From Streptomyces spongiicola (GTDB lineage: Bacteria; Actinomycetota; Actinomycetes; Streptomycetales; Streptomycetaceae), in the NCBI RefSeq assembly GCF_003122365.1, contig NZ_CP029254.1, positions 1,813,001-1,877,000 on the forward strand: a stretch of 64,000 nucleotides of DNA, in the 5' to 3' direction. The notes below the pieces were generated by a model that searched no databases, had not been told where the DNA came from, and saw nothing but the letters and a program-made list of their open reading frames with translations. Positions 35,896-44,190 of this stretch are shown piece by piece (position 1 is the stretch's first letter; the number at the start of each line of letters is the position of its first letter). Position numbers and translations under genes: made by a program.

Positions 35896-36348
35896 ATGCG
35901 CATCGGGGAACTGGCCGAACGCACCGGAACACCGCGCCGGATGCTGCGCTACTACGAGGAGCAGGGGCTGCTCGTACCGGACCGCTCTCCCAACGGCTAC
36001 CGGGAGTACTGCGAGCGGAGCGTGGACCGGGTCCTCCAGATCAGGGGGCTGCTCGACTCCGGGCTGCCGACCCGCATCATCAAGCAGGTCCTGCCCTGCC
36101 TGAAGCTGCCCCGGGCGATCCACGTCACGGACGCCGCACCCGAGACGATCGCGACGCTGGAGCGCGAGCGGGACCGGATGACCCGGCGTATCGAGTGCCT
36201 GGTCCGCAGCCGGGACGCCATCTCCGAGTACGTGGAGGCCGTGCGCCGGAACCGGCCGCGGCCCGCGGCCGAGCCGCCCGTCGCGCCCGTCACGTCAGCC
36301 GCATCAGCCGCATCAGCCACGGACTACGCGCTGCCGCTGTCGGCCTGA
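35896..36348 (+). CDS. MerR-family transcriptional regulator
   Basis: A 150-residue regulator. The winged helix-turn-helix is MRIGELAERTGTPRRMLRYYEEQGL with the family wing YREYCERSVDRVLQI. A helix suited for dimerization (TIATLERERDRMTRRIECLVRS) follows. The short C-terminal tail has no evident ligand domain. GGGGTGA precedes the ATG. The gene end overlaps the convergent FAH-fold gene by 25 bp. It probably activates or represses the divergent MFS exporter. Confidence 0.92.
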   Translation: MRIGELAERTGTPRRMLRYYEEQGLLVPDRSPNGYREYCERSVDRVLQIRGLLDSGLPTRIIKQVLPCLKLPRAIHVTDAAPETIATLERERDRMTRRIECLVRSRDAISEYVEAVRRNRPRPAAEPPVAPVTSAASAASATDYALPLSA

Positions 36349-37223
36349 CCGCACTGGACCGTGTTGGCCAGCACGACACCGTGGCTGGTCACGTCGATGA
36401 CCATCCGGTCGCCGTCCTCGATGCGGAACCCGTCGTGGTACGTGGCCTTGTCCGCGCCGAGCAGCAGGTAGTTGACCAGTCCCGGCCGACGCAGCGCGGG
36501 GTACGAGAACAGGTAGTCGGTCATCTCGTCGACCCGGTGGTAGAGGGAGTCGGCGCCGCAGGAGAAGGGGCCCTCCCAGGCCCGGGCGCCTTCCCGCTCG
36601 ATGACGACCCTGCCGGTCACCTGCCGCGGCGGCGGGTCCGGGAACAGCCACGGCGTGAGGGAGGTCTCGCAGAGTTTGGCGTAAGGCGTCCAGGCCCACG
36701 GGTTCTTCAGGTGCAGACCGATGTCGTTGAGGTCGTTGCCGAAGGTGTAGCCGGCGTAGTGCGGGACGCCCTGGTCGTCGTTGACGTACACGAGCGCCAC
36801 CTCCGGCTCCTCCAGCAGCCAGATCGGGTCGGCCGGGGTGATCAGCGGCTCGTCCGGCATCCGCAGCCACGAGCCGAAGCCCTTGATGTAGTAGTTCGGC
36901 GGGGTGAACTCCTCGTCGGGCTCCGGGTCTCGGTCGAACTTCGAGCGGTGGGTGCCCATGAAGCCGTTGATCAGGGCGTTGTTGGAGCCCGTGGGCAGCA
37001 GGGGCGGCAGGAAGCGCAGCTCCGGGTCGCCGAGGTCGGCCTCGACGGTCTCGGTCGCCTCGGTCACGGCTGCGCGCAACGCCTCGGGGCCCCCGCCGCC
37101 GACGAGGGCCGCGCGCAGCTGCCCGTCGGTCACGCGGTGCAGCGTGTGCGGCTCGCCGGCGGCGGGTATGCCGAGGCCCGCGTACCGGACGCCCCGGTAC
37201 TCGCATTCGAAGACGGTGGACAT
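36324..37223 (-). CDS. FAH-fold enzyme (fumarylacetoacetase-like)
   Basis: A 299-residue protein of the FAH superfamily, whose members act on C-C bonds or decarboxylate 2-oxo acids using Mg. Metal-binding residues are suggested by EEPEVALVYVND and AGYTFGNDLNDIGLH. It resembles the AraD1-like branch. It is the last gene of the minus-strand carrier-protein operon, separated from the aminotransferase by a heptamer-type repeat. Start is ATG at 37223; an ATG 12 nt upstream abuts the GAGGAG site too closely. Its substrate is unknown. It may cleave or tautomerize a 2-oxo intermediate. Confidence 0.85.
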   Translation of the reverse strand: MSTVFECEYRGVRYAGLGIPAAGEPHTLHRVTDGQLRAALVGGGGPEALRAAVTEATETVEADLGDPELRFLPPLLPTGSNNALINGFMGTHRSKFDRDPEPDEEFTPPNYYIKGFGSWLRMPDEPLITPADPIWLLEEPEVALVYVNDDQGVPHYAGYTFGNDLNDIGLHLKNPWAWTPYAKLCETSLTPWLFPDPPPRQVTGRVVIEREGARAWEGPFSCGADSLYHRVDEMTDYLFSYPALRRPGLVNYLLLGADKATYHDGFRIEDGDRMVIDVTSHGVVLANTVQCGQADSGSA

Positions 37224-37239
37224 GGCGGTGAGCATCTCC

Positions 37240-37348
37240 TCGGATCGGGGATCGGAGTCGGGATCGGCTGTCGGGGATCGGGGATCAGGGGTCGGGGATC
37301 GGGGATCAGGGATCAGGGATCGGGGATCAGGGATCAGGGATCAGGGGT
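37240..37348. repeat. Heptamer-type repeat (GGATCAG/GGATCGG)n
   Basis: About fifteen units of GGATCAG, GGATCGG or GGGTCGG fill the gap between the aminotransferase and FAH genes, inside the operon. The register slips in places, so the period is mainly 7. Confidence 0.87.
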
Positions 37349-37356
37349 CGGGGGAT

Positions 37357-38625
37357 TCAGCGCGTCAGGTCGTCCAGGACCTCGGCGACACGGTCCAGGG
37401 ACCGCCGGATCCAGGGCAGTCGGAGGGGGTCCTCGGCCGACAGGGCTTCGGTGCGTTCGGCGTCGGTCTCGCCGTAGAGCCGGCTGGTGGCGGCCCGGAC
37501 CCGCAGGGGCCGCCGGGACTCGCCGAAGGCGCTGCCGGGCAGCAGGCCCACGCCGTGGCGCCGTGCGAGCAGAGCGGCGAGCGCGTCGCCGTCGTGCACT
37601 CCGTGCGCGGCGCCGAGATGGTCCCGCAACGGCTCGAAGTCGGGGTAGAGGTAGCAGGTCGCCCGTACCGGAGCCAGGACGGCACCGGCGGCGGTGAACC
37701 GGTCGGCCACCGCGCGGACCACGGTCCCGTGCAGCCTCCGGGCGGTGGCGACCCACTCGACCACCTCGGGGGGTTCGGTGAGGGCGTACGCCGCCGCGGC
37801 CTGCACGGGGGCGGCGGTACTCGACCAGATCTGGCTGGCGATCGCGAGCAGCCTGCCGCGGACCTCGCGCCCGGCCGGCCCGTCCGGGAGCCGGGCCACT
37901 CCCGTCCGCCAGCCGCCCAGTGCCAGGTTCTTGGTCAGGCCGGTGGTGACCACGGTCCGTTCGGGTGCGAAGACGGCCGGGGAGACCGCCCGGTCCGCCG
38001 GGTCGAAGACCAGATCGCAGTAGATCTCGTCGGAGATGATGATCAGATCCAGTTCCCGGGCCGCCTCGCCGAGGCGCTGGACGGTGGCGGGGTCCGCGAT
38101 GGTGCCGGTCGGGTTGTCGGGCAGGGTGACCACCACACACCGCGGGTCGAGACCTTCGGCGCGTGCCTGGGCCACCCTCGCGCGCAGCGCCTCCGGATCG
38201 GGTACGCCGCCCTGGCCCGGCAGGGTGGGGACCGCGATCGGCCGCCTCCCGGCCAGCCTGGCCTGCGCCGCGTAGCTGACCCAGCTCGGTACGGGCATCA
38301 CGACATCCCCGCCGACCGCCGGCAGCAGCGCGAAGAGCAGCGGTTTGCTGCCCGGCCCGGAGACGACCAGGTCCGGGTCGGTGTCCAGGCCCCGGCGCGC
38401 CCAGTACCCGGCGGCGGCAGCGCGCAGTTCCCGGCTTCCCGCGACCGGACCGTAGGCGTTGCGGCCCGATGCCTCGGCGAGTCGTTCCCGCAGTACGGTC
38501 AGGACCGGCAGGCCGATCTCACCACTGGCCAGGGACAGGACCTCTTCCCCGGCACGCCGGCGACGGGCCAGGGCCTCGTCGGCGGCCAGGGTGGCCGACA
38601 TGGCCACCGGCACGGGTTCGGACAT
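37357..38625 (-). CDS. PLP-dependent aminotransferase, class I/II
   Basis: A 422-residue fold-type I aminotransferase. The PLP lysine is in TTGLTKNLALGGWRTG, the Asp that contacts PLP N1 in IISDEIYCDLVF, NPTG in LPDNPTGTIADP and the carboxylate Arg in the C-terminal RVRAATSRLYG region. In the operon it could supply the transamination that LysJ does in the LysW lysine pathway, though LysJ is a different class (class III). The C-terminus is normal. The ATG follows GGAGAAC. There is a 211-bp gap with hexamer repeats upstream. Confidence 0.92.
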   Translation of the reverse strand: MSEPVPVAMSATLAADEALARRRRAGEEVLSLASGEIGLPVLTVLRERLAEASGRNAYGPVAGSRELRAAAAGYWARRGLDTDPDLVVSGPGSKPLLFALLPAVGGDVVMPVPSWVSYAAQARLAGRRPIAVPTLPGQGGVPDPEALRARVAQARAEGLDPRCVVVTLPDNPTGTIADPATVQRLGEAARELDLIIISDEIYCDLVFDPADRAVSPAVFAPERTVVTTGLTKNLALGGWRTGVARLPDGPAGREVRGRLLAIASQIWSSTAAPVQAAAAYALTEPPEVVEWVATARRLHGTVVRAVADRFTAAGAVLAPVRATCYLYPDFEPLRDHLGAAHGVHDGDALAALLARRHGVGLLPGSAFGESRRPLRVRAATSRLYGETDAERTEALSAEDPLRLPWIRRSLDRVAEVLDDLTR

Positions 38626-38695
38626 GGTTCTCCTCCGCTGAGTCCGGCCGGGACGTGGCCGGGGGTGTGGGAAGACGGGGCGGGCGGAACTGCCG

Positions 38696-38830
38696 GAACG
38701 GGAACGGGAACGGGAACGCGAACGCGAACGCGAACGAGTAGGGGAACGGGAACGGGCACGGGAACAAGAAGGGGAAGGGGAAGGGAAACGGGAAGGGGAC
38801 CGCGAGCGGCAACGGCAACGCGAGCGGCGC
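38696..38830. repeat. Hexamer tandem repeat (GGGAAC/GCGAAC)n
   Basis: Runs of GGGAAC, GCGAAC and related hexamers fill most of the 211-bp gap between the acyl-CoA ligase and aminotransferase genes in the operon. Confidence 0.85.
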
Positions 38831-38836
38831 ATCGGA

Positions 38837-40492
38837 TCAGCCGCCGGAGAAGCGTTCCCGGAGTTCGACCTTGCGGACCTTGCCCGTCAGGGTCTTGGGC
38901 AGCACGTCGACCACTTCCAGGCGCTCCGGGAAGAAGCGCGGGTCCTGACCGTGGTCGCGCAGATGGTCCCGGATCTCCGGCAGGGTGGGCCGGGCGCCGC
39001 CCCGGGGAACGGCGACCGCCAGGATCGGGTCGTCCACCTGCCCGGTGGGGCCGAGGAGGGCCGCTTCGGCCACTCCCGGGTGCCGGGAGAGGATCGCCTC
39101 CAGTTCGGCCATCGGAACGACGATTCCGTCTCGCAGGATCGTGTCCCTGGACCGCCCCAGGATGCGGATACCGCCCCGGCCGTCCTCGCGCGCCACGTCC
39201 CCGGTGTCGAACCAGCCGTCCGAGGTCAGCTCGGAGTCGAAGGCGTCCTGTTGCTTGTAGTAGCCGAGTGCCTGCGACGCGCCCCGCACCCGCAGCCGGC
39301 CCACGGGGGCGCGCCTGCCGGCGTCGTGGCACTGGTCGATCCGGATCTCCATGGAGTCGATCGGCCGACCGTGGCTGTGCGCGGCCCAGTCCTGGTTGTA
39401 GTCGAGCCGGGTGATGGTGACCGGGCCGAACTCCGACATGCCCCACACCGAGTACGTGCGGGCGCCGAAGGTGTCGCGCAACTCGTCGACCAGTTCCTGA
39501 AGCACCGGCGCAGCGCCGGTGATGGTGTGCCGCAGGCTGGAGACGTCGCGGGGCTCGGTCTGCTGGGCGGCCGCGACGCCGGACAGCGTGGGCGGTGGCC
39601 CGTAGAGGAGCGTGGCACCGTACCGCTCCACCAGGTCCAGCAGCCCGACGTGGTCCGGGCCGTCCTGGAAGGCGATGGTCCCGCCGAGCATCACTCCGGC
39701 GAGGACGCCCTGGCCGAAGCCCGAGTAGTGCACGAGCGGGGTGGTGACCACCACCACCATGTCGTCGCGGAGCAGGAAGGTGTCGGCATAGCCACGCACC
39801 CCGGAGTGCACGGTGTTCTGACTGTGCACCACGCCCTTGGAGAAGCCCGTGGTGCCGGAGGTGAACAGCACCACGAAAGGCTCGTCCGGCCGCAGGGCCC
39901 GGCCCTCCAGATCGCCCGTGCGCTGCTTCTCCCAGTGCGCCGAGACGAAGTGGTCGTGGAAGTCCACCGCGCCCTCGGGGGCGTGGCCGTCCACCACCAC
40001 CACGTGTTCCAGGGGAAGTTCGTGGCGCAGGGCGTTGATGGTTTCGGCGAGCGGATAGCCGTCCCACTCCGCGACGGTGACGCACACCCGGGCCTCGGTG
40101 AGCGCGAGGCGGTGGTGCAGTTCCTCCTCCCGGCAGACCGGGGCGATGGGGCAGATGACCGCGCCGACCGCCGTGCAGGCGAACATCAGCGGCACCATCT
40201 CCCACCGGTTGGGCAGTTGGACCGCCACGACGTCGCCCCGCTCGACACCGAGTTCGAGCAGCGCGCCGGCGAACCGGTCCGTCAGCCGCGCCAGTTCGGC
40301 GTAGTCGAGCGTGTCGGTACGGGCCTCGCCCAGCCGGCGGCCGGCGATGGCGAGCTTGCGGGGCCGTTCGCGGGCCTGCCGGCGCAGGTCGTCGAGGAAG
40401 GTCTCGTCGCGCCACCAGCCGCGCCGCCGGTACTCCGCCATCCGGTCGGCGGTCGGCGCGGAGACCGGGGTCCTGACGGTCGTGGCCGTCAT
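38837..40492 (-). CDS. Acyl-CoA ligase (AMP-dependent synthetase)
   Basis: A 551-residue adenylating enzyme. The P-loop motif is VLFTSGTTGFSKGVVHSQN; WGMSEFGPVT, DGWFDTGDV and the C-terminal PKTLTGKVRKVELRE with the catalytic Lys are present. It resembles cyclohexanecarboxylate-CoA ligase-like acids rather than an NRPS domain, and there is no fused carrier domain. It overlaps the next upstream gene by one codon base (ATGA). In the cluster it may activate a carboxylic acid side chain or product. Confidence 0.93.
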   Translation of the reverse strand: MTATTVRTPVSAPTADRMAEYRRRGWWRDETFLDDLRRQARERPRKLAIAGRRLGEARTDTLDYAELARLTDRFAGALLELGVERGDVVAVQLPNRWEMVPLMFACTAVGAVICPIAPVCREEELHHRLALTEARVCVTVAEWDGYPLAETINALRHELPLEHVVVVDGHAPEGAVDFHDHFVSAHWEKQRTGDLEGRALRPDEPFVVLFTSGTTGFSKGVVHSQNTVHSGVRGYADTFLLRDDMVVVVTTPLVHYSGFGQGVLAGVMLGGTIAFQDGPDHVGLLDLVERYGATLLYGPPPTLSGVAAAQQTEPRDVSSLRHTITGAAPVLQELVDELRDTFGARTYSVWGMSEFGPVTITRLDYNQDWAAHSHGRPIDSMEIRIDQCHDAGRRAPVGRLRVRGASQALGYYKQQDAFDSELTSDGWFDTGDVAREDGRGGIRILGRSRDTILRDGIVVPMAELEAILSRHPGVAEAALLGPTGQVDDPILAVAVPRGGARPTLPEIRDHLRDHGQDPRFFPERLEVVDVLPKTLTGKVRKVELRERFSGG

Positions 40493-41607
40493 CACAGCTC
40501 CTTCCGGCGGACCGCGATCAGCTCGGGGAGCGGGTCGCCCGCCGCGGACGCGGCGATCTCCAGCAGGTCCCGGGTGTTGCGGCGCACCCGGTCGGCCACC
40601 CAGTCGAAGACCCACTGCCTGCGCGCGTCGGCCGCGAGCCCGAAGGGGACGACCCGGGTGACGGCCAGAGCGGCCGCCCCGGCCCCGCCGATGTTGGCGA
40701 TCACGCCGGGTACCAGGGCGGCGCCCGAGGCAGCGGCCTTCTCCCTGGCCTCCGCGCTGGAGGCGAGGTTGGCGCCCTCCACGACCAGGCGGGCCCGCAG
40801 CCGGTGCGTGTTGTCGGCGTTGAGCGCGTGCTTCTGCGCCGCGAGGATCAGCACGTCGGCGTCGACGTCCAGCCAGGCGTCCGGCTCGTTCGCCACCGTG
40901 ACGTGCTGCGGAAGCCGGGAACGGTCGATCCGGCCGTACGCGTCGGTGATGGCCAGCAGGTCGCCCACGGGGAGCCGGTCGGCGCTGACGGTGCCCTCGA
41001 TGTCCGCGACACCCGCGATCACATGGCCGCGGTCCTCCAGGAACCGCGCGACCGCGCGGCCCACCGCCCCGAAGCCCTGCACCACGACCCGTGCCGGTTC
41101 CGTGCGGCGGCTCGCCTCCAGGGCGGTGACCGCGGCCACGCCGACGCCGTGCCCGGTGGCGTCGATCAGCGGCTCGTAGTAGGTGCGCCAGTCGATCGGC
41201 ATGTCGGGGGCGCCGAGCCGGTGGCGCGGGTCGTAGCCGGCCTCGTCGAAGAACACGGCGCGGTCGGCGGCGGTGACGCCCATGTCGATGCCGAGGTGGA
41301 TGCCGCCGTGCAGCAGCGGCTTGACGGTGCGGCCGAAGGTCCGGAAGGTCTCCTCGCGGTCGCCTCCGTCGGAGACGATGCCGCCCTTGGCGCCGCCGAT
41401 GCGCAGTCCCGCCAGCGTGAACTTGTCGGTCATGTCGCGGGCCAGACCGCGCACTTCTCCCTCGGTCACCCCGGGGGTCATCCGCACGCCGCCCATCGCC
41501 AGGCCGTCCACCAGCGTGTCGACGACGACCCAGCCCTTCAGGCTGCCGCCGCTGCCGTTGAGGTGCACGGTGAACGCGGGCTGCTGCGGATCGTCCACGT
41601 TGCTCAT
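40492..41607 (-). CDS. Glu/Leu/Phe/Val-type amino acid dehydrogenase
   Basis: A 371-residue NAD(P)-dependent oxidative deaminase or reductive aminase. The N-domain has the catalytic Lys region DKFTLAGLRIGGAKGGIVSDGG and the Rossmann domain GFGAVGRAVARFLED. It is shorter than hexameric GDH (about 450) and near Leu/Phe dehydrogenases in length. It probably interconverts a 2-oxo acid and an amino acid for the pathway, i.e. a rationale for the DRE-TIM enzyme making a 2-oxo acid. The ATG has GGAGGA 7 nt upstream. Confidence 0.9.
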   Translation of the reverse strand: MSNVDDPQQPAFTVHLNGSGGSLKGWVVVDTLVDGLAMGGVRMTPGVTEGEVRGLARDMTDKFTLAGLRIGGAKGGIVSDGGDREETFRTFGRTVKPLLHGGIHLGIDMGVTAADRAVFFDEAGYDPRHRLGAPDMPIDWRTYYEPLIDATGHGVGVAAVTALEASRRTEPARVVVQGFGAVGRAVARFLEDRGHVIAGVADIEGTVSADRLPVGDLLAITDAYGRIDRSRLPQHVTVANEPDAWLDVDADVLILAAQKHALNADNTHRLRARLVVEGANLASSAEAREKAAASGAALVPGVIANIGGAGAAALAVTRVVPFGLAADARRQWVFDWVADRVRRNTRDLLEIAASAAGDPLPELIAVRRKEL

Positions 41608-41760
41608 TGCCAAGTCCTCCAGTTCGTCGCTGAGTCAGAGAGGTACCGGGGCCCACGTCCGGGATCGCGGGCGTCCGCGTCGGGGATCGCGGGCGTCCGC
41701 GCCCGGGACGGGGCGAGGTGGGGCGGAACGGGGCCGGGCGGGCCGGGCGGGCCGGGTGGC

Positions 41761-42324
41761 TCACTCGTAGAGCCGCGCGAAGCCGCGCAGGATCTCCAGG
41801 CCGTCGCCTCGGAACTCCAGGTGCGCCTGGGCGCCGTGGATCCGCCCGTCGTCGGAGCGCAGGAACTCCACGGGCGCGTGTGCGGAGCGCCCGATGGAGC
41901 GGAAGCCCTCCGGGGCCTCCCGGAGGTAGAGGGTGTGGCGGTGGAAGACGGTCACCGTGGGCTTGACGTAGGTGAACAGCGGCTCGTCCGGCTCCACCTG
42001 GGCCTCGTGGCCGCCGACCCGCTGCGGCCCCTCGGCCAGCCGGCCGCCGGCCGCCACCGCGATGAGCTGCATGCCGCCGCAGATGCCCAGGACGGGGACG
42101 TCGGCGCCCATGACCAGGTCGACGAGGGGCCGGTAGAAGCCCGTGTCGTAGGCCCGTACCTTGGTGCCGCTCAGCACGATCGCCTGATAGCGGCCGCCGA
42201 GGCCGGTGGGCACGGAGTTCACGTTCACCGCGTCGGTCTCCGACCCCAGGTGCTCGAAGCGGGCCCGGAGCTGCTTGAGGGACAGGGTGCCGTTGTCGAC
42301 GACGAGCACTCGGGATTTCGCCAT
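41761..42324 (-). CDS. Class I glutamine amidotransferase-like protein
   Basis: A 187-residue stand-alone GATase domain. The catalytic triad is complete: the nucleophile elbow GICGGMQ has Cys and the C-terminal AHLEFRG gives His-x-Glu. No synthase partner of a known amidotransferase is next to it. Two readings are possible: an ammonia-supplying subunit, or a gamma-glutamyl amide hydrolase as in PuuD-type members. The gene lies 10 bp after lysZ, in the place where LysK (the releasing peptidase) would be expected. See the findings. Confidence 0.88.
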   Translation of the reverse strand: MAKSRVLVVDNGTLSLKQLRARFEHLGSETDAVNVNSVPTGLGGRYQAIVLSGTKVRAYDTGFYRPLVDLVMGADVPVLGICGGMQLIAVAAGGRLAEGPQRVGGHEAQVEPDEPLFTYVKPTVTVFHRHTLYLREAPEGFRSIGRSAHAPVEFLRSDDGRIHGAQAHLEFRGDGLEILRGFARLYE

Positions 42325-42334
42325 GCGGGGCTCC

Positions 42335-43138
42335 TCAGCTACGGGTGATGACGGTGCCGGTGCGGCCGGCGAGCAGCTCGGTGACGGGCGCACTGCCGAT
42401 GACGACCCGGTCCACTCCGCCGTCCAGGGCCTCCCCCGCGGCGCGCAGCTTCTTGCGCATGCCGCCGGTGGCGCCCCTGTCGCGGAACCCGGCTGCGGCC
42501 CGCGCGCTGATCGCGGCGACCGGCTCGCCGTCGACCAGCAGATGGGCGACGTCGGTGACGAGGACCAGATCGCCGGCGCCGGTCGCGGCGGCCAGGGCGG
42601 CGGCCGCCCGGTCGGCGTCGGTGTTCACCTCCTGGCCGCCGTCGTTGCGGGCCAGCGGGGTGACCAGGTGGGCATGGCCGGGCTGGAGGTTCTTCAGCCC
42701 GGTGGGGTCCACGCCGGTGATCGGGCCGACCAGGTTCTCCAGCTCGACCAGTTGCTTGTCGCGCCACCACCAGCGCTCGCCCTCACCCGCGGCGACCAGG
42801 CCGTCGCTGCCGAGGACCCGTTCCGCGGCGATGCCCCGCCGCTCCAGCCGGCCGAGGATGTCCTCGCTCATGCGCGCGCTGACGGTCTTGATGTCCGCGA
42901 TGACCTCCGGCGTGGTCCACCGGCTCTGGTTGCCGTACCGGTCGCGCAGGACCGCCGAGGGATCGCGGTAGCGCGGGTCCAGCTCCCTCAGCGGCCTGGA
43001 CCAGCCGTGCACCAGGACAAGCGGCCGCTCCCGCCCGTGCCGGGCCAGGTCGTCCCACCAGGTGTCGGCCAGATCGTCCAGGCAGCTGCCGCCCAGCTTC
43101 ACCACGGTGGGGACCCGGCCGGGGTGCGTGCCGCTCAT
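42335..43138 (-). CDS. lysZ: LysZ-like kinase acting on carrier-bound substrate
   Basis: A 267-residue amino acid kinase of the ArgB/LysZ family that would phosphorylate the side-chain carboxylate of an amino acid attached to LysW. The nucleotide motif is VVKLGGSCL near the N-terminus, with GSDGLVA, and LARNDGGQEVNTDADRAAAALA, and LVTDVAHLLVDG. Its start overlaps lysY by 4 bp (ATGA). The chromosome's own arginine genes are not here, so it belongs to the LysW set. Symbol is by analogy. Confidence 0.88.
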   Translation of the reverse strand: MSGTHPGRVPTVVKLGGSCLDDLADTWWDDLARHGRERPLVLVHGWSRPLRELDPRYRDPSAVLRDRYGNQSRWTTPEVIADIKTVSARMSEDILGRLERRGIAAERVLGSDGLVAAGEGERWWWRDKQLVELENLVGPITGVDPTGLKNLQPGHAHLVTPLARNDGGQEVNTDADRAAAALAAATGAGDLVLVTDVAHLLVDGEPVAAISARAAAGFRDRGATGGMRKKLRAAGEALDGGVDRVVIGSAPVTELLAGRTGTVITRS

Positions 43139-44190
43139 GCCGGCATCACCGGCTGCATCGTCAGCCCCGTCTCCTCGGGCAGTCCGAACCGGATGTTCAG
43201 GGCCTGCACGGCCTGGCCGGCCGCTCCCTTGACGAGGTTGTCCAGGGCGGCGAGCACGACGATGCGCTCGCCGTCCTCGTCGTGCATGACCGTCACGTCG
43301 CAGTAGTTGGAGCCCAGAACGGCCTGGGGGTCGGGCACCGGGATGAGCGTCTCGGTGTTCCGCCGGACCCGCACGAACCGGTGGTCCTTGTAGAAGCGCA
43401 GATAGGCGCGCTGCAACTCGCGCTGGTCGACGCTCTCGTCGGTGAAGACGTACGAGCTGGTGAGCAGACCGCGGACGTGGGAGACGCCGTAGGCGGACAT
43501 CGACAGCCTGCCCACGCCGCCCCGCTTCCCTCGCTCCAGGAAGTCGCCGACCTCGGCCGCGTGCCGGTGGCCCACCGGCGCGTACGGTGCGATGGCGCCG
43601 TTGCGCAGCGGGTGCAGGTCGGCGGTGCGCAGGTGCAGGCCGCCGCCGCTGGAGCCGCTCTTGCCGTCGACCACCACGGTCTTCAGGTTCAGGCCCAGCC
43701 CCAGGGTGAGCGGGGCGAGCGCCAGGGTCATGGACGTGGCGTAGCAGCCGGGCAGCGAGATCAGCGCGGCGTCCGCCATCTGGTCGCCGACCAGTTCCGG
43801 TACGCCGTACACGAACCGGTCCGCGAGGTCGGTGCGCCGCTTCACGTCGGGGTACCAGCGGTCGTGGAGTTCGGGGGTGCGGATGCGGAAGGCGCCGCTG
43901 AGGTCGAGAACGGCGGGGACCCGGTCCGCGAGCAGCGCGGCCAGCTCGGCCGACACGGGTGCCGGGGTCGCCAGCAGGACGGCGTCGACCTGACCGGCGA
44001 TCTCCTCGGTGACCGGCTGGACCGTGAGGCCGAGGTCGAGCCGTAGGCCCGGGTGGAGTTCGGCCGGGCGCCTGCCGATGTTCGAGGAGCCGCCGAGGAA
44101 GGTCAGCTCCAGGTCGGGATGCTGGGTGATCAGCCTGATGAGTTCGCCGCCGGCCAGCCCGGAAGCTCCGACGACTCCTACCCGGGTCAC
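43135..44190 (-). CDS. lysY: LysY-like semialdehyde dehydrogenase
   Basis: A 351-residue NADPH-dependent reductase of the ArgC/LysY family that would reduce the acyl phosphate on LysW to a semialdehyde. Rossmann motif GVVGASGLAGGELIRL, nucleophile Cys in SLPGCYATSMTLAL, and GKSGSSGGG. It starts at a GTG overlapping the lysX stop by 4 bp and overlaps lysZ by 4 bp, so X, Y, Z are a translationally coupled block. Confidence 0.9.
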   Translation of the reverse strand: MTRVGVVGASGLAGGELIRLITQHPDLELTFLGGSSNIGRRPAELHPGLRLDLGLTVQPVTEEIAGQVDAVLLATPAPVSAELAALLADRVPAVLDLSGAFRIRTPELHDRWYPDVKRRTDLADRFVYGVPELVGDQMADAALISLPGCYATSMTLALAPLTLGLGLNLKTVVVDGKSGSSGGGLHLRTADLHPLRNGAIAPYAPVGHRHAAEVGDFLERGKRGGVGRLSMSAYGVSHVRGLLTSSYVFTDESVDQRELQRAYLRFYKDHRFVRVRRNTETLIPVPDPQAVLGSNYCDVTVMHDEDGERIVVLAALDNLVKGAAGQAVQALNIRFGLPEETGLTMQPVMPA

